A program made the position numbers and the translations under genes. A stretch of 35,910 bases of DNA from Bacillota bacterium (GTDB lineage: Bacteria; Bacillota; SHA-98; Ch115), in assembly GCA_012842565.1 (NCBI GenBank), contig DUSO01000035.1, positions 1 through 35,910 on the forward strand. Reading direction: 5' to 3'. The notes under the pieces were generated by a model that worked only from the letters and a program-made list of their open reading frames with translations, was not told the DNA's origin and made no database searches. Of this stretch, positions 16,796-25,383 are shown one piece after another. Numbering within the stretch: position 1 is the stretch's first letter; each line of letters opens with the position of its first letter.

Positions 16796-18211
16796 GTGAG
16801 GCGGACCAAGATCGTGGCTACGCTCGGCCCTTCCACTGACCCGCCGGAAGTTTTGAGCGCGCTTATAGAGGCGGGGATGGATGTGGCACGTATAAACATG
16901 TCTCATGGTACCCCGGAAGAACACGGGGAGCGGATGGCCCGCGTGAGGGAAGCTGCCGAGAGACTCGGGCGTCATGTCGGGATCATGATCGACGTTGCCG
17001 GGCCCAAGATAAGGACGGGCCCGGTCGCAGGGGGGGCCGTGGACATTGAGACGGGGTCTATAGTGATCCTTACGACCAGGCCCCTGGAAGGCAATGAGCA
17101 TATTATCAGCGTCGGCTATGAGAGACTCCCGGAGTCTGTGAAACCCGGGTCGGTGATCCTCCTGAGTGACGGCCTGATCGAGCTCAAGGTGGAGGAGGTC
17201 AGGGGTGAGGATGTCACCTGCCGTGTCACTTCCGGCGGGAGGCTCGGGTCCCGCAAGGGGGTCACATTGCCCGGGGTCCCGATAGACCTCCCCGCCCTGA
17301 CTGAGAAGGATATCGCCAACGTGAGACTCGGCCTCGAGAACGGGGCGGATTTCGTTGCGGCCTCTTTTATTCGAAAGGCACAGGATGTTGCTGCTGTAAA
17401 AGACCTTATCCAGAGCGAAGGCGGCCACGCGGACGTAATCGCCAAGATCGAGTCCAGTGAGGGCGTGAATAATCTGGAGGAGATTGTAAGGATCGCCGAC
17501 GGCGTGATGGTGGCGCGGGGTGACCTCGGGGTGGAAACCCCGCCGGAGCGGGTGCCCCTGGTACAAAAGACGATAGTCGGGAAGTGCAACCGGGCCGGCA
17601 AACCGGTCATAATCGCCACCGAGATGCTCGAGTCGATGATACATAACCCTCGCCCGACGAGGGCCGAGGTTACCGATGTGGCTAACGCGATACTCGACGG
17701 CACAGACGCGATAATGCTGTCTGGCGAGACCGCTGTAGGTAGCTACCCTGTCCAGGCCGTGAAAATGATGGCGAGGATTGCGGAGGCCACCGAAGATGCC
17801 CTGCGGTATGAGGAAATGCTCTATGAAAGGCGGGCGATAGCGACCAGAACGGTGGCTGATGCCATAAGCCATGCGGCGTGCCAGGCCTCGCATGACCTGG
17901 ATATAAAGGCGATCCTGACTTCGACCCAGTCCGGCGCAACTGCCCGCATGGCGTCAAAGTATCGCCCCAGAGTGCCCATTGTTGCCGTGACGCCCAATGC
18001 TGACGTGGCGCGTAAGTTAGCCCTGGTGTGGGGGGTGCACCCGGTCACTGCCCGTTCAGCAAGGAATATTGACGACATGCTTGATATCGCCGTTGAGGCA
18101 GGGCTTTCTACGGGAATTATCTCCCGGGGGGACGTAGTAGCCATCACGGCGGGCGTGAGAACTGGTGTCCCCGGTACCACAAACCTCATCAAAATACACA
18201 AGATCGAATGA
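16796..18211 (+). CDS. pyk: Pyruvate kinase
   Basis: Transfers phosphate from PEP to ADP. 471 residues, without the C-terminal PEP-utiliser extension found in some Bacillota enzymes. Seen: TKIVATLGPST, ARINMSHGTPEEH, the active-site strand IDVAGPKIRTG (about 65-75), the lid/B domain, VIAKIESSEGV with catalytic Lys and metal Glu, VARGDLGVE with metal Asp, ATEMLESM and NPRPTRAEVTDVANAILDGTD, then the C-domain. The residue equivalent to Glu117 of muscle enzyme is Lys (GPKIR), the form known from K+-independent pyruvate kinases. GTG start with GAGGGGTGA about 6 bases upstream. It converges on the ZIP gene; only a short T-less hairpin lies between. Confidence 0.95.
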   Translation: MRRTKIVATLGPSTDPPEVLSALIEAGMDVARINMSHGTPEEHGERMARVREAAERLGRHVGIMIDVAGPKIRTGPVAGGAVDIETGSIVILTTRPLEGNEHIISVGYERLPESVKPGSVILLSDGLIELKVEEVRGEDVTCRVTSGGRLGSRKGVTLPGVPIDLPALTEKDIANVRLGLENGADFVAASFIRKAQDVAAVKDLIQSEGGHADVIAKIESSEGVNNLEEIVRIADGVMVARGDLGVETPPERVPLVQKTIVGKCNRAGKPVIIATEMLESMIHNPRPTRAEVTDVANAILDGTDAIMLSGETAVGSYPVQAVKMMARIAEATEDALRYEEMLYERRAIATRTVADAISHAACQASHDLDIKAILTSTQSGATARMASKYRPRVPIVAVTPNADVARKLALVWGVHPVTARSARNIDDMLDIAVEAGLSTGIISRGDVVAITAGVRTGVPGTTNLIKIHKIE

Positions 18212-18276
18212 GGGACAGCATCGAATGATGGCACATGCGGGGTGCCTTGGCACCGGGGATCAATAAGGCAAGGGGG

Positions 18277-19125
18277 TCAGTGGGGCATCCCTACCTGGGT
18301 AAGGACCAGCCCGGCGAGTATGCCTGCGAGTGTCCCGGCAAGTGCCGGACCTTCTGCCAGGGCCAGCGCATCAGGCAACAGGTCCAGGGCCGCTACGGTG
18401 GTCATCGCCCCCCCTGCCAGCGCAAGGTTGAATCCGAGCACTCCACTGGACACTGTTCCTGCAGCGACTCCTATGAGTGCCCCGATCCCGGTCGGCAGGC
18501 TGGCGAGAACCGGGAGGGCTATAGCTTTCCATGCCTTTACCCGGGCAATCCTGAGAGGACCCGCGATAGCTATGCCCTCCGGGATATTGTGCAGGGTCAT
18601 GATAATTGCTACCCTGAGCCCGAGATCAGCCTCGACCATATAGCCGGCCCCGATTGCGAGGCCTTCGGCTGTGTCGTGCAGGGCGATGCCAAGCGCTACC
18701 ATGAGGCCGGTCTCCGCGTAGTCATATGGCAATAAGTATCTCTTGCGTTTTGGCCACCAGACATGGGAGCTGCGCCCCGGGCGCCGGGCCCGGCCTCTGC
18801 GTCTTAAGCGCCGGAACCGGGAGAGGAAGAGGTTACCCAGGCCAAAGGCCAATAGGGACATGGGTCCGCCGCTTGTCCTTATTGCGGCAGGCAACAGGTC
18901 AAATGCCACCATGGCCATCATGATGCCGCCCGCAAAGCCCAGCAGGGCAGCCAGGAGCCTTTTGCCCGGCCGGGGATGTACCGCGGTTATGAGCCCGCCG
19001 AGGCCGGTGCCGATTAGCCCGGACAGGAGACCTATGACTACCGCCGACCCTTTCACCCGCAGCACCCTCTCAATCAGTTTTTCGATCAATGTCCTATACA
19101 CTTTATGCTGAAACAACTCTCTCAT
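18277..19125 (-). CDS. ZIP-family metal transporter
   Basis: An integral membrane protein of about 282 residues with eight predicted membrane segments, moving divalent metals (Zn, Fe, Mn) into the cytoplasm. The two metal-site helices are visible: IALHDTAEGLAIG (usually HNFPEG, here HDTAEG) and TLHNIPEGIAIA (canonical). The loop between membrane segments 3 and 4, histidine-rich in many ZIPs, is arginine-rich here (FRRLRRRGRARRPGR). The ORF track opens at 19269, but residues upstream of ATG 19125 look non-coding; GTG 19056 with GAGAGG upstream is another credible start. It is divergent from fba; the intervening 140 bases hold both promoters, though no clear sigma-A site was found. Confidence 0.85.
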   Translation of the reverse strand: MRELFQHKVYRTLIEKLIERVLRVKGSAVVIGLLSGLIGTGLGGLITAVHPRPGKRLLAALLGFAGGIMMAMVAFDLLPAAIRTSGGPMSLLAFGLGNLFLSRFRRLRRRGRARRPGRSSHVWWPKRKRYLLPYDYAETGLMVALGIALHDTAEGLAIGAGYMVEADLGLRVAIIMTLHNIPEGIAIAGPLRIARVKAWKAIALPVLASLPTGIGALIGVAAGTVSSGVLGFNLALAGGAMTTVAALDLLPDALALAEGPALAGTLAGILAGLVLTQVGMPH

Positions 19126-19269
19126 TCGGCAGGAATATCGAAATCCTTGCAGAATAGATGGCGGGAAGAGGCAAATGCTATTCATAAGCAAATAGCCCAA
19201 TATAAGCCGCGGCGGTGCTCTTCCGGGATTCCATCGCGGTAGTATTTTAGCACAAGGGGGTTTTAACAA

Positions 19270-20196
19270 ATGCCGCTAGTAACAAGCAAGGAGGTACTTA
19301 AAGCCGCCCAGGCCGGAGGCTACGCGGTTGGGGCATTCAATGCCAACAACCTCGAGTATGTACAGGCGATCATTGAGGCGGCCGAGGAGGAGAATGCTCC
19401 TGTGATCCTGCAGGCGAGCCAAGGCGCGATAAAGTATGCCGGGCTCGAGCAGATTGTAGCCATGGTCCGTAATGCCGCGGAGGCAGCTACCGTCCCTGTG
19501 GTATTGCACCTGGATCACGGGACGGACTATGAGCAGAATGTCCGGTGCCTCAGGGCAGGGTTCACTTCCCTCATGTTTGACGGGTCAGCCCTTCCCTTTG
19601 AAGAGAACGTGCGCATAACCAGTAAAATCGTGGAGATGGCCCATGCATGCGGCATACCTGTGGAAGCCGAGCTCGGCAAGGTGCCCCAGGCAGGTGATGT
19701 AAGCTTCGAGGAGCTCAAGGCCCTTATGACAGACCCTGAGGAAGCCAAGAGGTTTGTCGAGCTCACCGGCGTGGACTCGCTTGCCGTCTCCGTCGGCAGC
19801 ATCCACAGGATGAAGGTGCAGGAGGCAAAGCTTGATATAGACCGTATCAAGAAGATCAAGGAGCTGACCGGCATACCGCTTGTCCTCCACGGTGCCTCCG
19901 GCGTAACCGATGAGGGCTACAGGGCGGGCATCCCGGCTGGCATCTGCAAGATCAACATCGCGACTGAGCTGAATAAGGCCTTTACGAGGGGTATCCGCGA
20001 GGTACTCGAGAAAAACCCCAATGAAGTCGACCCGAGGAAGCCCCTCGGCCGTGGCCGTGACCTCACCAAGGAGGTAGTCAAGGCCAAGATGCGGCTATTC
20101 GGCTGTTCCGGCAAAGCCGGGGACACCCTCGGGCGTGGGGCCGCATATACCGGCAAGGCTGAGAAACTTACAGAGAAAGAGCTCGCAAGGGAGTGA
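19270..20196 (+). CDS. fba: Class II fructose-1,6-bisphosphate aldolase
   Basis: A zinc-dependent aldolase interconverting fructose 1,6-bisphosphate with DHAP and glyceraldehyde 3-phosphate. 308 residues. Motifs: VGAFNANNLEYVQAII at the N-terminus, VVLHLDHGTDYE (catalytic Asp and first zinc His), AELGKVPQAGD (Glu), VSVGSIHRM (zinc His), LVLHGASGV (zinc His, then the phosphate-binding Gly/Ala/Ser) and KINIATELN. AGGGGGT lies about 9 bases before the ATG. Its stop region touches the downstream PPi-type phosphofructokinase gene (GAGTGA), so the two are almost surely one transcript. Confidence 0.96.
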   Translation: MPLVTSKEVLKAAQAGGYAVGAFNANNLEYVQAIIEAAEEENAPVILQASQGAIKYAGLEQIVAMVRNAAEAATVPVVLHLDHGTDYEQNVRCLRAGFTSLMFDGSALPFEENVRITSKIVEMAHACGIPVEAELGKVPQAGDVSFEELKALMTDPEEAKRFVELTGVDSLAVSVGSIHRMKVQEAKLDIDRIKKIKELTGIPLVLHGASGVTDEGYRAGIPAGICKINIATELNKAFTRGIREVLEKNPNEVDPRKPLGRGRDLTKEVVKAKMRLFGCSGKAGDTLGRGAAYTGKAEKLTEKELARE

Positions 20197-20204
20197 AAAC
20201 GGAG

Positions 20205-21248
20205 ATGGCAACGATCAAGAGGATAGGAGTTCTCACCGGAGGCGGAGACTGCCCGGGCCTGAATCCGGCCATAAGGGCGGTAGTGATACGTGCTCGCGAC
20301 TACGGATACGAGGTTTTGGGCATCCAGGAAGGTTGGGCCGGACTGGTCAAGGGCGATGCTAGGCCCATCGACGTAGATGATGTCCGCGAGATAATCTCGG
20401 TCGGAGGCACTGTTTTGGGCACCTCCAGGACTAATCCATACAAGAATGAGGAAGACAAGAAGAAGGCCATAGAAAACGTAAGCAAGCTGGGGCTTGATGC
20501 GCTTGTCGCCATCGGGGGAGATGACACGCTGGGCGTGGCCAACAAGCTCAGCAAGGAGGGTGTGCCATGCGTAGGTGTCCCTAAGACCATGGACAATGAT
20601 GTCTCCGGGACAGACTACTGCATAGGCTTTGATACGGCCGTTTCAGTCGCAATAGATGCCCTTGAGCGTCTTAAGGATACCGCACGGTCCCATCGCCGCA
20701 TAATGGTGCTCGAGGTCATGGGCCGGGAGGCCGGGTGGGTTGCCCTCATGACCGGCATGGCCGGCGGCGCCGACTGGATCATGCTCCCGGAGTTTGAGAC
20801 CGACCTCGATGAGATGTGTCGCCACCTCGTCAACCTCCGTTCAAAGGGCAGGCTCTTTGGGACCGTGGTTGTCTCGGAGGCCGTGCGTGTAGCGGGGACG
20901 AGAGAGGAGGACCAGGCAGCCGAAGTCGACGCCTTCGGGCATACCAGGCTAGGACTTCGGGGCGTCGGCGCTGCAGTCGCTGATATAATCAAGGAGCGCA
21001 CAGGCATATCCACCAGGTCTGCGGCCATCGGCCACATCCAGCGGGGCGGCACCCCTGTGCTCCGCGACCGGTACCTGCCAACCCGTCTGGGCCTTGCGGC
21101 CGTAGATATGGTAAAGGCCGGCAAGTTCGGCATGATGCCTGCGGTAGTGGGTGAGGATATCAAGCCTGTCGCACTGGAGGTCGCTGTCGGCAAGACCAAG
21201 ACAGTGCCGGTCGAACTGTGGGAGATGGCTAAGTCGCTTTTCAAATAG
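20205..21248 (+). CDS. pfp: Phosphofructokinase, predicted pyrophosphate-dependent
   Basis: 347 residues of the PfkA superfamily. The two positions that separate PPi from ATP enzymes are both PPi-like: AIGGDDTLGVA (Asp where ATP enzymes have Gly104) and VPKTMDNDV (Lys where ATP enzymes have Gly124). Other motifs are intact: GVLTGGGDCPGLN, MDNDVSGTDYCIGFDTAVS, EVMGREAGWVAL, GHIQRGGTPVLRDR. PPi-PFK works reversibly, saves ATP and can serve gluconeogenesis. ATG 20205 gives MATIKRIGVL; the GTG at 20193 overlapping the fba stop is an alternative. A strong terminator 34 bases after the stop closes the fba operon. Cofactor preference is a prediction from residues. Confidence 0.88.
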   Translation: MATIKRIGVLTGGGDCPGLNPAIRAVVIRARDYGYEVLGIQEGWAGLVKGDARPIDVDDVREIISVGGTVLGTSRTNPYKNEEDKKKAIENVSKLGLDALVAIGGDDTLGVANKLSKEGVPCVGVPKTMDNDVSGTDYCIGFDTAVSVAIDALERLKDTARSHRRIMVLEVMGREAGWVALMTGMAGGADWIMLPEFETDLDEMCRHLVNLRSKGRLFGTVVVSEAVRVAGTREEDQAAEVDAFGHTRLGLRGVGAAVADIIKERTGISTRSAAIGHIQRGGTPVLRDRYLPTRLGLAAVDMVKAGKFGMMPAVVGEDIKPVALEVAVGKTKTVPVELWEMAKSLFK

Positions 21249-21281
21249 GCTCCTTTCAGGCTCATCTTTTAGTGTATCCCG

Positions 21282-21307
21282 GGGTGCAGGTAGCCCTGCA
21301 CCCTTTT
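21282..21307 (+). terminator. Rho-independent terminator of the fba-pfp operon
   Basis: GGGTGCAGG / CCTGCACCC form a perfect nine-pair stem with a TAGC loop, followed by TTTT. It begins 34 bases after the PPi-PFK stop. Confidence 0.88.
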
Positions 21308-21443
21308 GCTGGTCCGGGACAGGCACGGGCCCCCGAGCCCGGGATCGGCACAACCCCCGAGGCACGCGGCGGGCCCTTCGTGTCGCCACCCGAGCTGGCG
21401 CCTGTGCCGTCATCCCGCTTAAACTATTCTGGGGAGAATGTGC

Positions 21444-23231
21444 ATGGGAGAGAGCGTCCGGTTCCGGCAAGGTAAGCTATACGGGGATTTCGGGCTTATC
21501 TTCAAGTTCATTCGTCGAAACCGGCGGACCTACATCGGCGGCATTGCCAGCCTGTTACTGGTAGACACGCTCCAGCTGATCCAACCCAGGATCCTGGGCC
21601 GGATGGCGGACGACTACAAGGCAGGGATCCTCACCAGGTCTGGAATATTGCGGTATATAGCCATTATCCTGGGAATGGCCCTGGCTATAGCAATTGGCCG
21701 CTTTTTCTGGCGCCAGCTCATCATGGGGGCGGCAAGGCGGCTCGAATTTGACCTGAGAGGCGAGCTATTCCGCCATTTCGAGAGACTCCCGGCGAGCTAC
21801 TATGATCAGCACAAGATAGGGGATCTCATGGCCCATGCCACGAACGACATCCACGCCGTCCGCATGGCCGCCGCGCAAGGGGTCGTGCTGAGCGTCGACT
21901 CGACCTTTCTTGCCGCCAGCACAGTTGTGATCATGTTGAAGACAGTCGATGCCAGGCTGACGGTCCTCGCGCTCCTTCCTCTCCCCGCCCTGGCAATGAC
22001 GACGGCTTTCCTGGGGCGCGCCATTCACACGAGGTTTAAGGGCGTCCAGGATGCTTTTGCCAAGCTTACGGACAGGGTACAGGAAAACCTGTCGGGGATA
22101 AGGGTTGTGAAGTCGTTCCTGCAGGAGAAGGCTGAGATCGAGCGATTCCAGGAGGCAAATCAGTCCAATCTTGCCGCCAACGTTCGCCTGGTGAGGCTAT
22201 GGGGAGCGTTCGGGCCTCTTATCCAGATGTTGTCCGGACTCAGCTTCGTGATCGTGCTGGGATATGGGGGCAGCCTCGCCATCCGTGGCGATATCTCTCT
22301 GGGTGACTTCGTCGCTTTTACCGGTTACCTCGGCCTTCTGACCTGGCCTGTCATGGCAATCGGGTGGGTAGTCAACATACTGCAACGTGGCGCGGCATCC
22401 CTGGACCGCATCAATGCGATCCTGAGGGTGAAACCGGAGATAGTCGACCATGAGAATCCGGCTCCTGTGAGCTCTATTGACGGCCATATTGAATTCAGGC
22501 ACCTTACATTTACTTACCCGGGACGGGAAAAACCGGCGCTCGAGGATATCAACCTCGTGGTCGAAAAGGGAAAGACGCTTGCCATAGTCGGGCGCAGTGG
22601 CAGCGGTAAGACGACGCTTGCGAATCTGATAGTCCGGTTATATGACCCGGGCCCGGGCCAGCTATTCGTGGATGGTCACGACATAACCAGGATACCCCTC
22701 AAGGTCTTGAGACGGGCAATCGGCTATGTACCTCAGGACAACTTCCTTTTTTCCACCTCCATCAGGAAGAATATTGAATTCGCCCGGGAGGACCTTTCGG
22801 GGCGTGCCGTCATGGAGGCAGTGGAGACAGCCCAGCTTGCCGGGGATCTGGAGGGGCTGCCCGACGGGCTGGACACAGTCATAGGCGAGAGAGGGGTTAC
22901 CCTTTCGGGCGGGCAGCGCCAGAGGGCTTGCATCGCCCGCGCCATTGTCAAGGATCCGGCCATTCTCATCCTGGATGACTGTCTTTCGGCGGTCGACACC
23001 TCTACGGAGGACCGGATCCTGCGGGGTCTCAGGCAAATAATGAGGGGACGCACCAGTATCATGATCTCTCACCGTCTATCGACTGTCAAGGAGGCCGATG
23101 AAATCGTGGTGCTGGACGAAGGGCGCATAGTCGAACGCGGAAACCACGAGGCCCTCATGGCTATGGGAGGGCTATATCACGATATGTACCAGCGCCAGCT
23201 CCTGGAAGAGGAACTGGCGGTAGTTGACTGA
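21444..23231 (+). CDS. ABC exporter half-transporter with degenerate Walker B (heterodimer subunit 1)
   Basis: About 595 residues: six membrane segments (type IV exporter fold, about 20-310) and a C-terminal ATPase. Seen: Walker A GRSGSGKTT (about 390), Q-loop YVPQDNFLF, signature LSGGQRQRA, Walker B LILDDCLSAVD, switch ISHRLST. The base after Walker B, normally Glu, is Asp (DD), the mark of the degenerate site in heterodimeric multidrug exporters such as TM287/288, BmrCD and LmrCD. The next gene supplies the partner. ATG 21444 has GGGGAG 7 bases upstream, better than the ORF-track ATG at 21438. Substrate unknown: drugs, lipids or peptides are possible. Confidence 0.9.
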   Translation: MGESVRFRQGKLYGDFGLIFKFIRRNRRTYIGGIASLLLVDTLQLIQPRILGRMADDYKAGILTRSGILRYIAIILGMALAIAIGRFFWRQLIMGAARRLEFDLRGELFRHFERLPASYYDQHKIGDLMAHATNDIHAVRMAAAQGVVLSVDSTFLAASTVVIMLKTVDARLTVLALLPLPALAMTTAFLGRAIHTRFKGVQDAFAKLTDRVQENLSGIRVVKSFLQEKAEIERFQEANQSNLAANVRLVRLWGAFGPLIQMLSGLSFVIVLGYGGSLAIRGDISLGDFVAFTGYLGLLTWPVMAIGWVVNILQRGAASLDRINAILRVKPEIVDHENPAPVSSIDGHIEFRHLTFTYPGREKPALEDINLVVEKGKTLAIVGRSGSGKTTLANLIVRLYDPGPGQLFVDGHDITRIPLKVLRRAIGYVPQDNFLFSTSIRKNIEFAREDLSGRAVMEAVETAQLAGDLEGLPDGLDTVIGERGVTLSGGQRQRACIARAIVKDPAILILDDCLSAVDTSTEDRILRGLRQIMRGRTSIMISHRLSTVKEADEIVVLDEGRIVERGNHEALMAMGGLYHDMYQRQLLEEELAVVD

Positions 23232-23306
23232 AACTATGGCTCTGCAGGCCCCGGGCCCTAACCCTTAGGAGGTCCGGCAGGCGATCTCGGGGAGAGCGGT
23301 GAATCG

Positions 23307-25226
23307 GTGCAACCTGACCAACAGGACGAGGAAATCCTGGGCAAGGCATATGACTGGCGACTGATGCGCCGGCTACTAAGCTACGCCCGGCCTTTCCGGC
23401 CGGCGCTGGTTGCCTGCATGCTCTTGCTTTTGCTTGCGACGGCGGGGGACCTGTCAAGGCCCTATATCTTAAAAGTCGCCATTGACAGCCACATCAACGT
23501 GTCGCATGCTGTGCCGAATGCCGCGGCGCACGCCGTGCCACACACAGCAGTGCCCACAGTTGCGCATACAGCCGCGGGGCTTATCCATGGCGAGGCTAGT
23601 GCCGAGCAATACCATATCCATGCCCTCATCCGTCTCGCCCTTCTCCTCCTGGTAATCACGGCCGCAGGGTTTGTCCTGAACTACATCCAGACCTATCTCC
23701 TTGGCATTACGGGCCAGAAGATTATCTTTAACATGCGCCGGGGACTCTTCTCCCATATAGAGCGCCTTTCGGTCTCGTTTTTTGACAAAAACCCGGTGGG
23801 GCGGCTCGTCACCCGTGTTACCAATGACATGGAAGCCCTGAATGAAATGTATACCGGCGTGCTGATCTATCTCTTCAAGGATATTCTCTTGCTCGCCGGC
23901 ACAATGGCAGCCATGGCGAAACTTGACACCAGGCTGGCGCTGGTATCTTTTAGCGTGTTGCCGGTAATCGCTGTCCTTACCTACTTCTTCAGGGTAAAGG
24001 CCCGTGATGCCTACCGCCGGGTCAGGACAAGGCTCGCCCGGATCAACGCGGCTCTTGCCGAGAACCTCGCCGGCATGAAGGTGATCCAGGCGTTCAACCA
24101 GGAGGAACGGAAATTCGGGGAATTCAATGAGATCAACAGGGACTACTACCGGGCCAGCATGCAGGAGTTGATGGTCTTTTCGGTCTTCCGACCGGCGATT
24201 GATCTCGTCTTTTCCCTTGCCCTCTGCCTTCTCCTCTGGTTTGGCGGTGGGCAGGTAGTCCGGGGCAGGATCCAGTTCGGCGTGCTCTACGCATTCATCA
24301 ACTACATGATGCAGTTCTTCCAGCCGATCAACGACCTTGCGGAGAAATACAACATAATGCAGTCCGCCATGGCCGCGGCCGAGAGGATCTTCATGCTGCT
24401 GGACACGAAGGACACGGAATATGACCGGGAGCATGACCTCGGCCGCAGGGGCGCCTTTCGACCCCGGTTTGCCGGGGAAGTGGAGTTTAAGAATGTGTCA
24501 TTCGGTTACAACGACAATGAAATGGTGCTGCGGGATGTGAGCTTTCACGTAAATCCGGGGGAGACCGTGGCCTTTGTAGGGGCCACCGGTGCGGGCAAGA
24601 CATCCATAATGAGCCTCTTGATGAGATTCTATGAGCCGCAGAAGGGGCAGATCCTGATTGACGGCGTTGACATCCGCAATATCGCGAGGGACGTCCTGAG
24701 AAGCCAGATATCTGTCGTGATGCAGGACGTTTTCCTGTTCTCGGGCGATGTCAAGGGGAATATCAGGCTAAATGACAGCTGGATCTCGGATGATGAGATC
24801 GAGGCTGCAGCCAGGTATGTTCATGCAGACGGTTTCATCCGGAGGCTGAAGGCGGGTTACAACGAGCCCGTCACGGAGCGTGGGTCTACGCTCTCAGCAG
24901 GCGAGCGGCAACTCTTGTCATTTGCCAGGGCGATTGTGCGCGACCCGGCCATACTCGTGCTGGACGAGGCGACATCCACGATCGACACCGAGACAGAGGT
25001 GCTGATACAGGACGCCTTGAGGCGGCTCAGGTCGGGGAGGACCACCCTGGTTGTGGCCCACAGGCTTTCCACTATAAGGGATGCTGATAAGATAATAGTC
25101 CTTCACAAGGGCCGGGTACGTGAGGTGGGGACTCACCGGGAACTTCTGGCAAAGAGGGGGCTCTACTACCAGCTTTACCTGCTACAATGCGGGAGGAATT
25201 TGCCGTCAGGCGTCGAAAATAGATGA
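23307..25226 (+). CDS. ABC exporter half-transporter with canonical Walker B (heterodimer subunit 2)
   Basis: 639 residues: N-terminal cytoplasmic tail, six membrane segments and an ATPase with Walker A GATGAGKTS (about 427), Q-loop VMQDVFLFSG, signature LSAGERQLL (a variant of LSGGQ), Walker B LVLDEATSTID with the catalytic Glu, and AHRLST. Its variant signature would complete the degenerate site of the first subunit, while its own Walker B and the first subunit's normal LSGGQ form the active site. An unusual histidine-rich repeat lies in the first external loop (about 61-105). GTG start with GGGGAGAG about 10 bases upstream; 75 bases after subunit 1, so co-transcribed. The tungstate riboswitch begins 24 bases after its stop. 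Confidence 0.9.
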   Translation: MQPDQQDEEILGKAYDWRLMRRLLSYARPFRPALVACMLLLLLATAGDLSRPYILKVAIDSHINVSHAVPNAAAHAVPHTAVPTVAHTAAGLIHGEASAEQYHIHALIRLALLLLVITAAGFVLNYIQTYLLGITGQKIIFNMRRGLFSHIERLSVSFFDKNPVGRLVTRVTNDMEALNEMYTGVLIYLFKDILLLAGTMAAMAKLDTRLALVSFSVLPVIAVLTYFFRVKARDAYRRVRTRLARINAALAENLAGMKVIQAFNQEERKFGEFNEINRDYYRASMQELMVFSVFRPAIDLVFSLALCLLLWFGGGQVVRGRIQFGVLYAFINYMMQFFQPINDLAEKYNIMQSAMAAAERIFMLLDTKDTEYDREHDLGRRGAFRPRFAGEVEFKNVSFGYNDNEMVLRDVSFHVNPGETVAFVGATGAGKTSIMSLLMRFYEPQKGQILIDGVDIRNIARDVLRSQISVVMQDVFLFSGDVKGNIRLNDSWISDDEIEAAARYVHADGFIRRLKAGYNEPVTERGSTLSAGERQLLSFARAIVRDPAILVLDEATSTIDTETEVLIQDALRRLRSGRTTLVVAHRLSTIRDADKIIVLHKGRVREVGTHRELLAKRGLYYQLYLLQCGRNLPSGVENR

Positions 25227-25250
25227 TGTCTTCGAGCCAGGTAACCTAAA

Positions 25251-25342
25251 GGTCCGGGTGACCTACGATCTACCGGCCCATGGTGCCTGGCCGACAGGGT
25301 ATGGGTGGAAATGCCCATGCCTCCCGTGTTGGAAAGAAGACC
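25251..25342 (+). ncRNA. Moco/Tuco-type riboswitch aptamer upstream of tupA
   Basis: The 3' half carries the signature of the Moco RNA motif as remembered from the E. coli moaA leader: ACAGGG, a local hairpin (ATGGG / CCCAT), then GCCTCCCGT and TTGGAAAG. A possible closing stem is GGTC (25251) with GACC (25339), and GGGTGACCTA follows the 5' arm as GGGTCAACTG does in E. coli. The element is about 92 bases, much shorter than the E. coli form, consistent with the P3-less variants that have been linked to the tungsten cofactor. It precedes a tungstate importer and a terminator, which fits ligand-dependent control of tungstate uptake. Identified by eye, not by a covariance model. Confidence 0.72.
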
Positions 25343-25383
25343 CCGGGCATATCAGCGGCTCGGGCCAGGGAGCGGTTTATAGA

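Noticed and set aside
18240-18253. GGGGTGCCTTGGCACC hairpin between convergent pyk and the ZIP gene as a terminator.
   Set aside because: Only five pairs with a four-base loop and no T-run on either strand.
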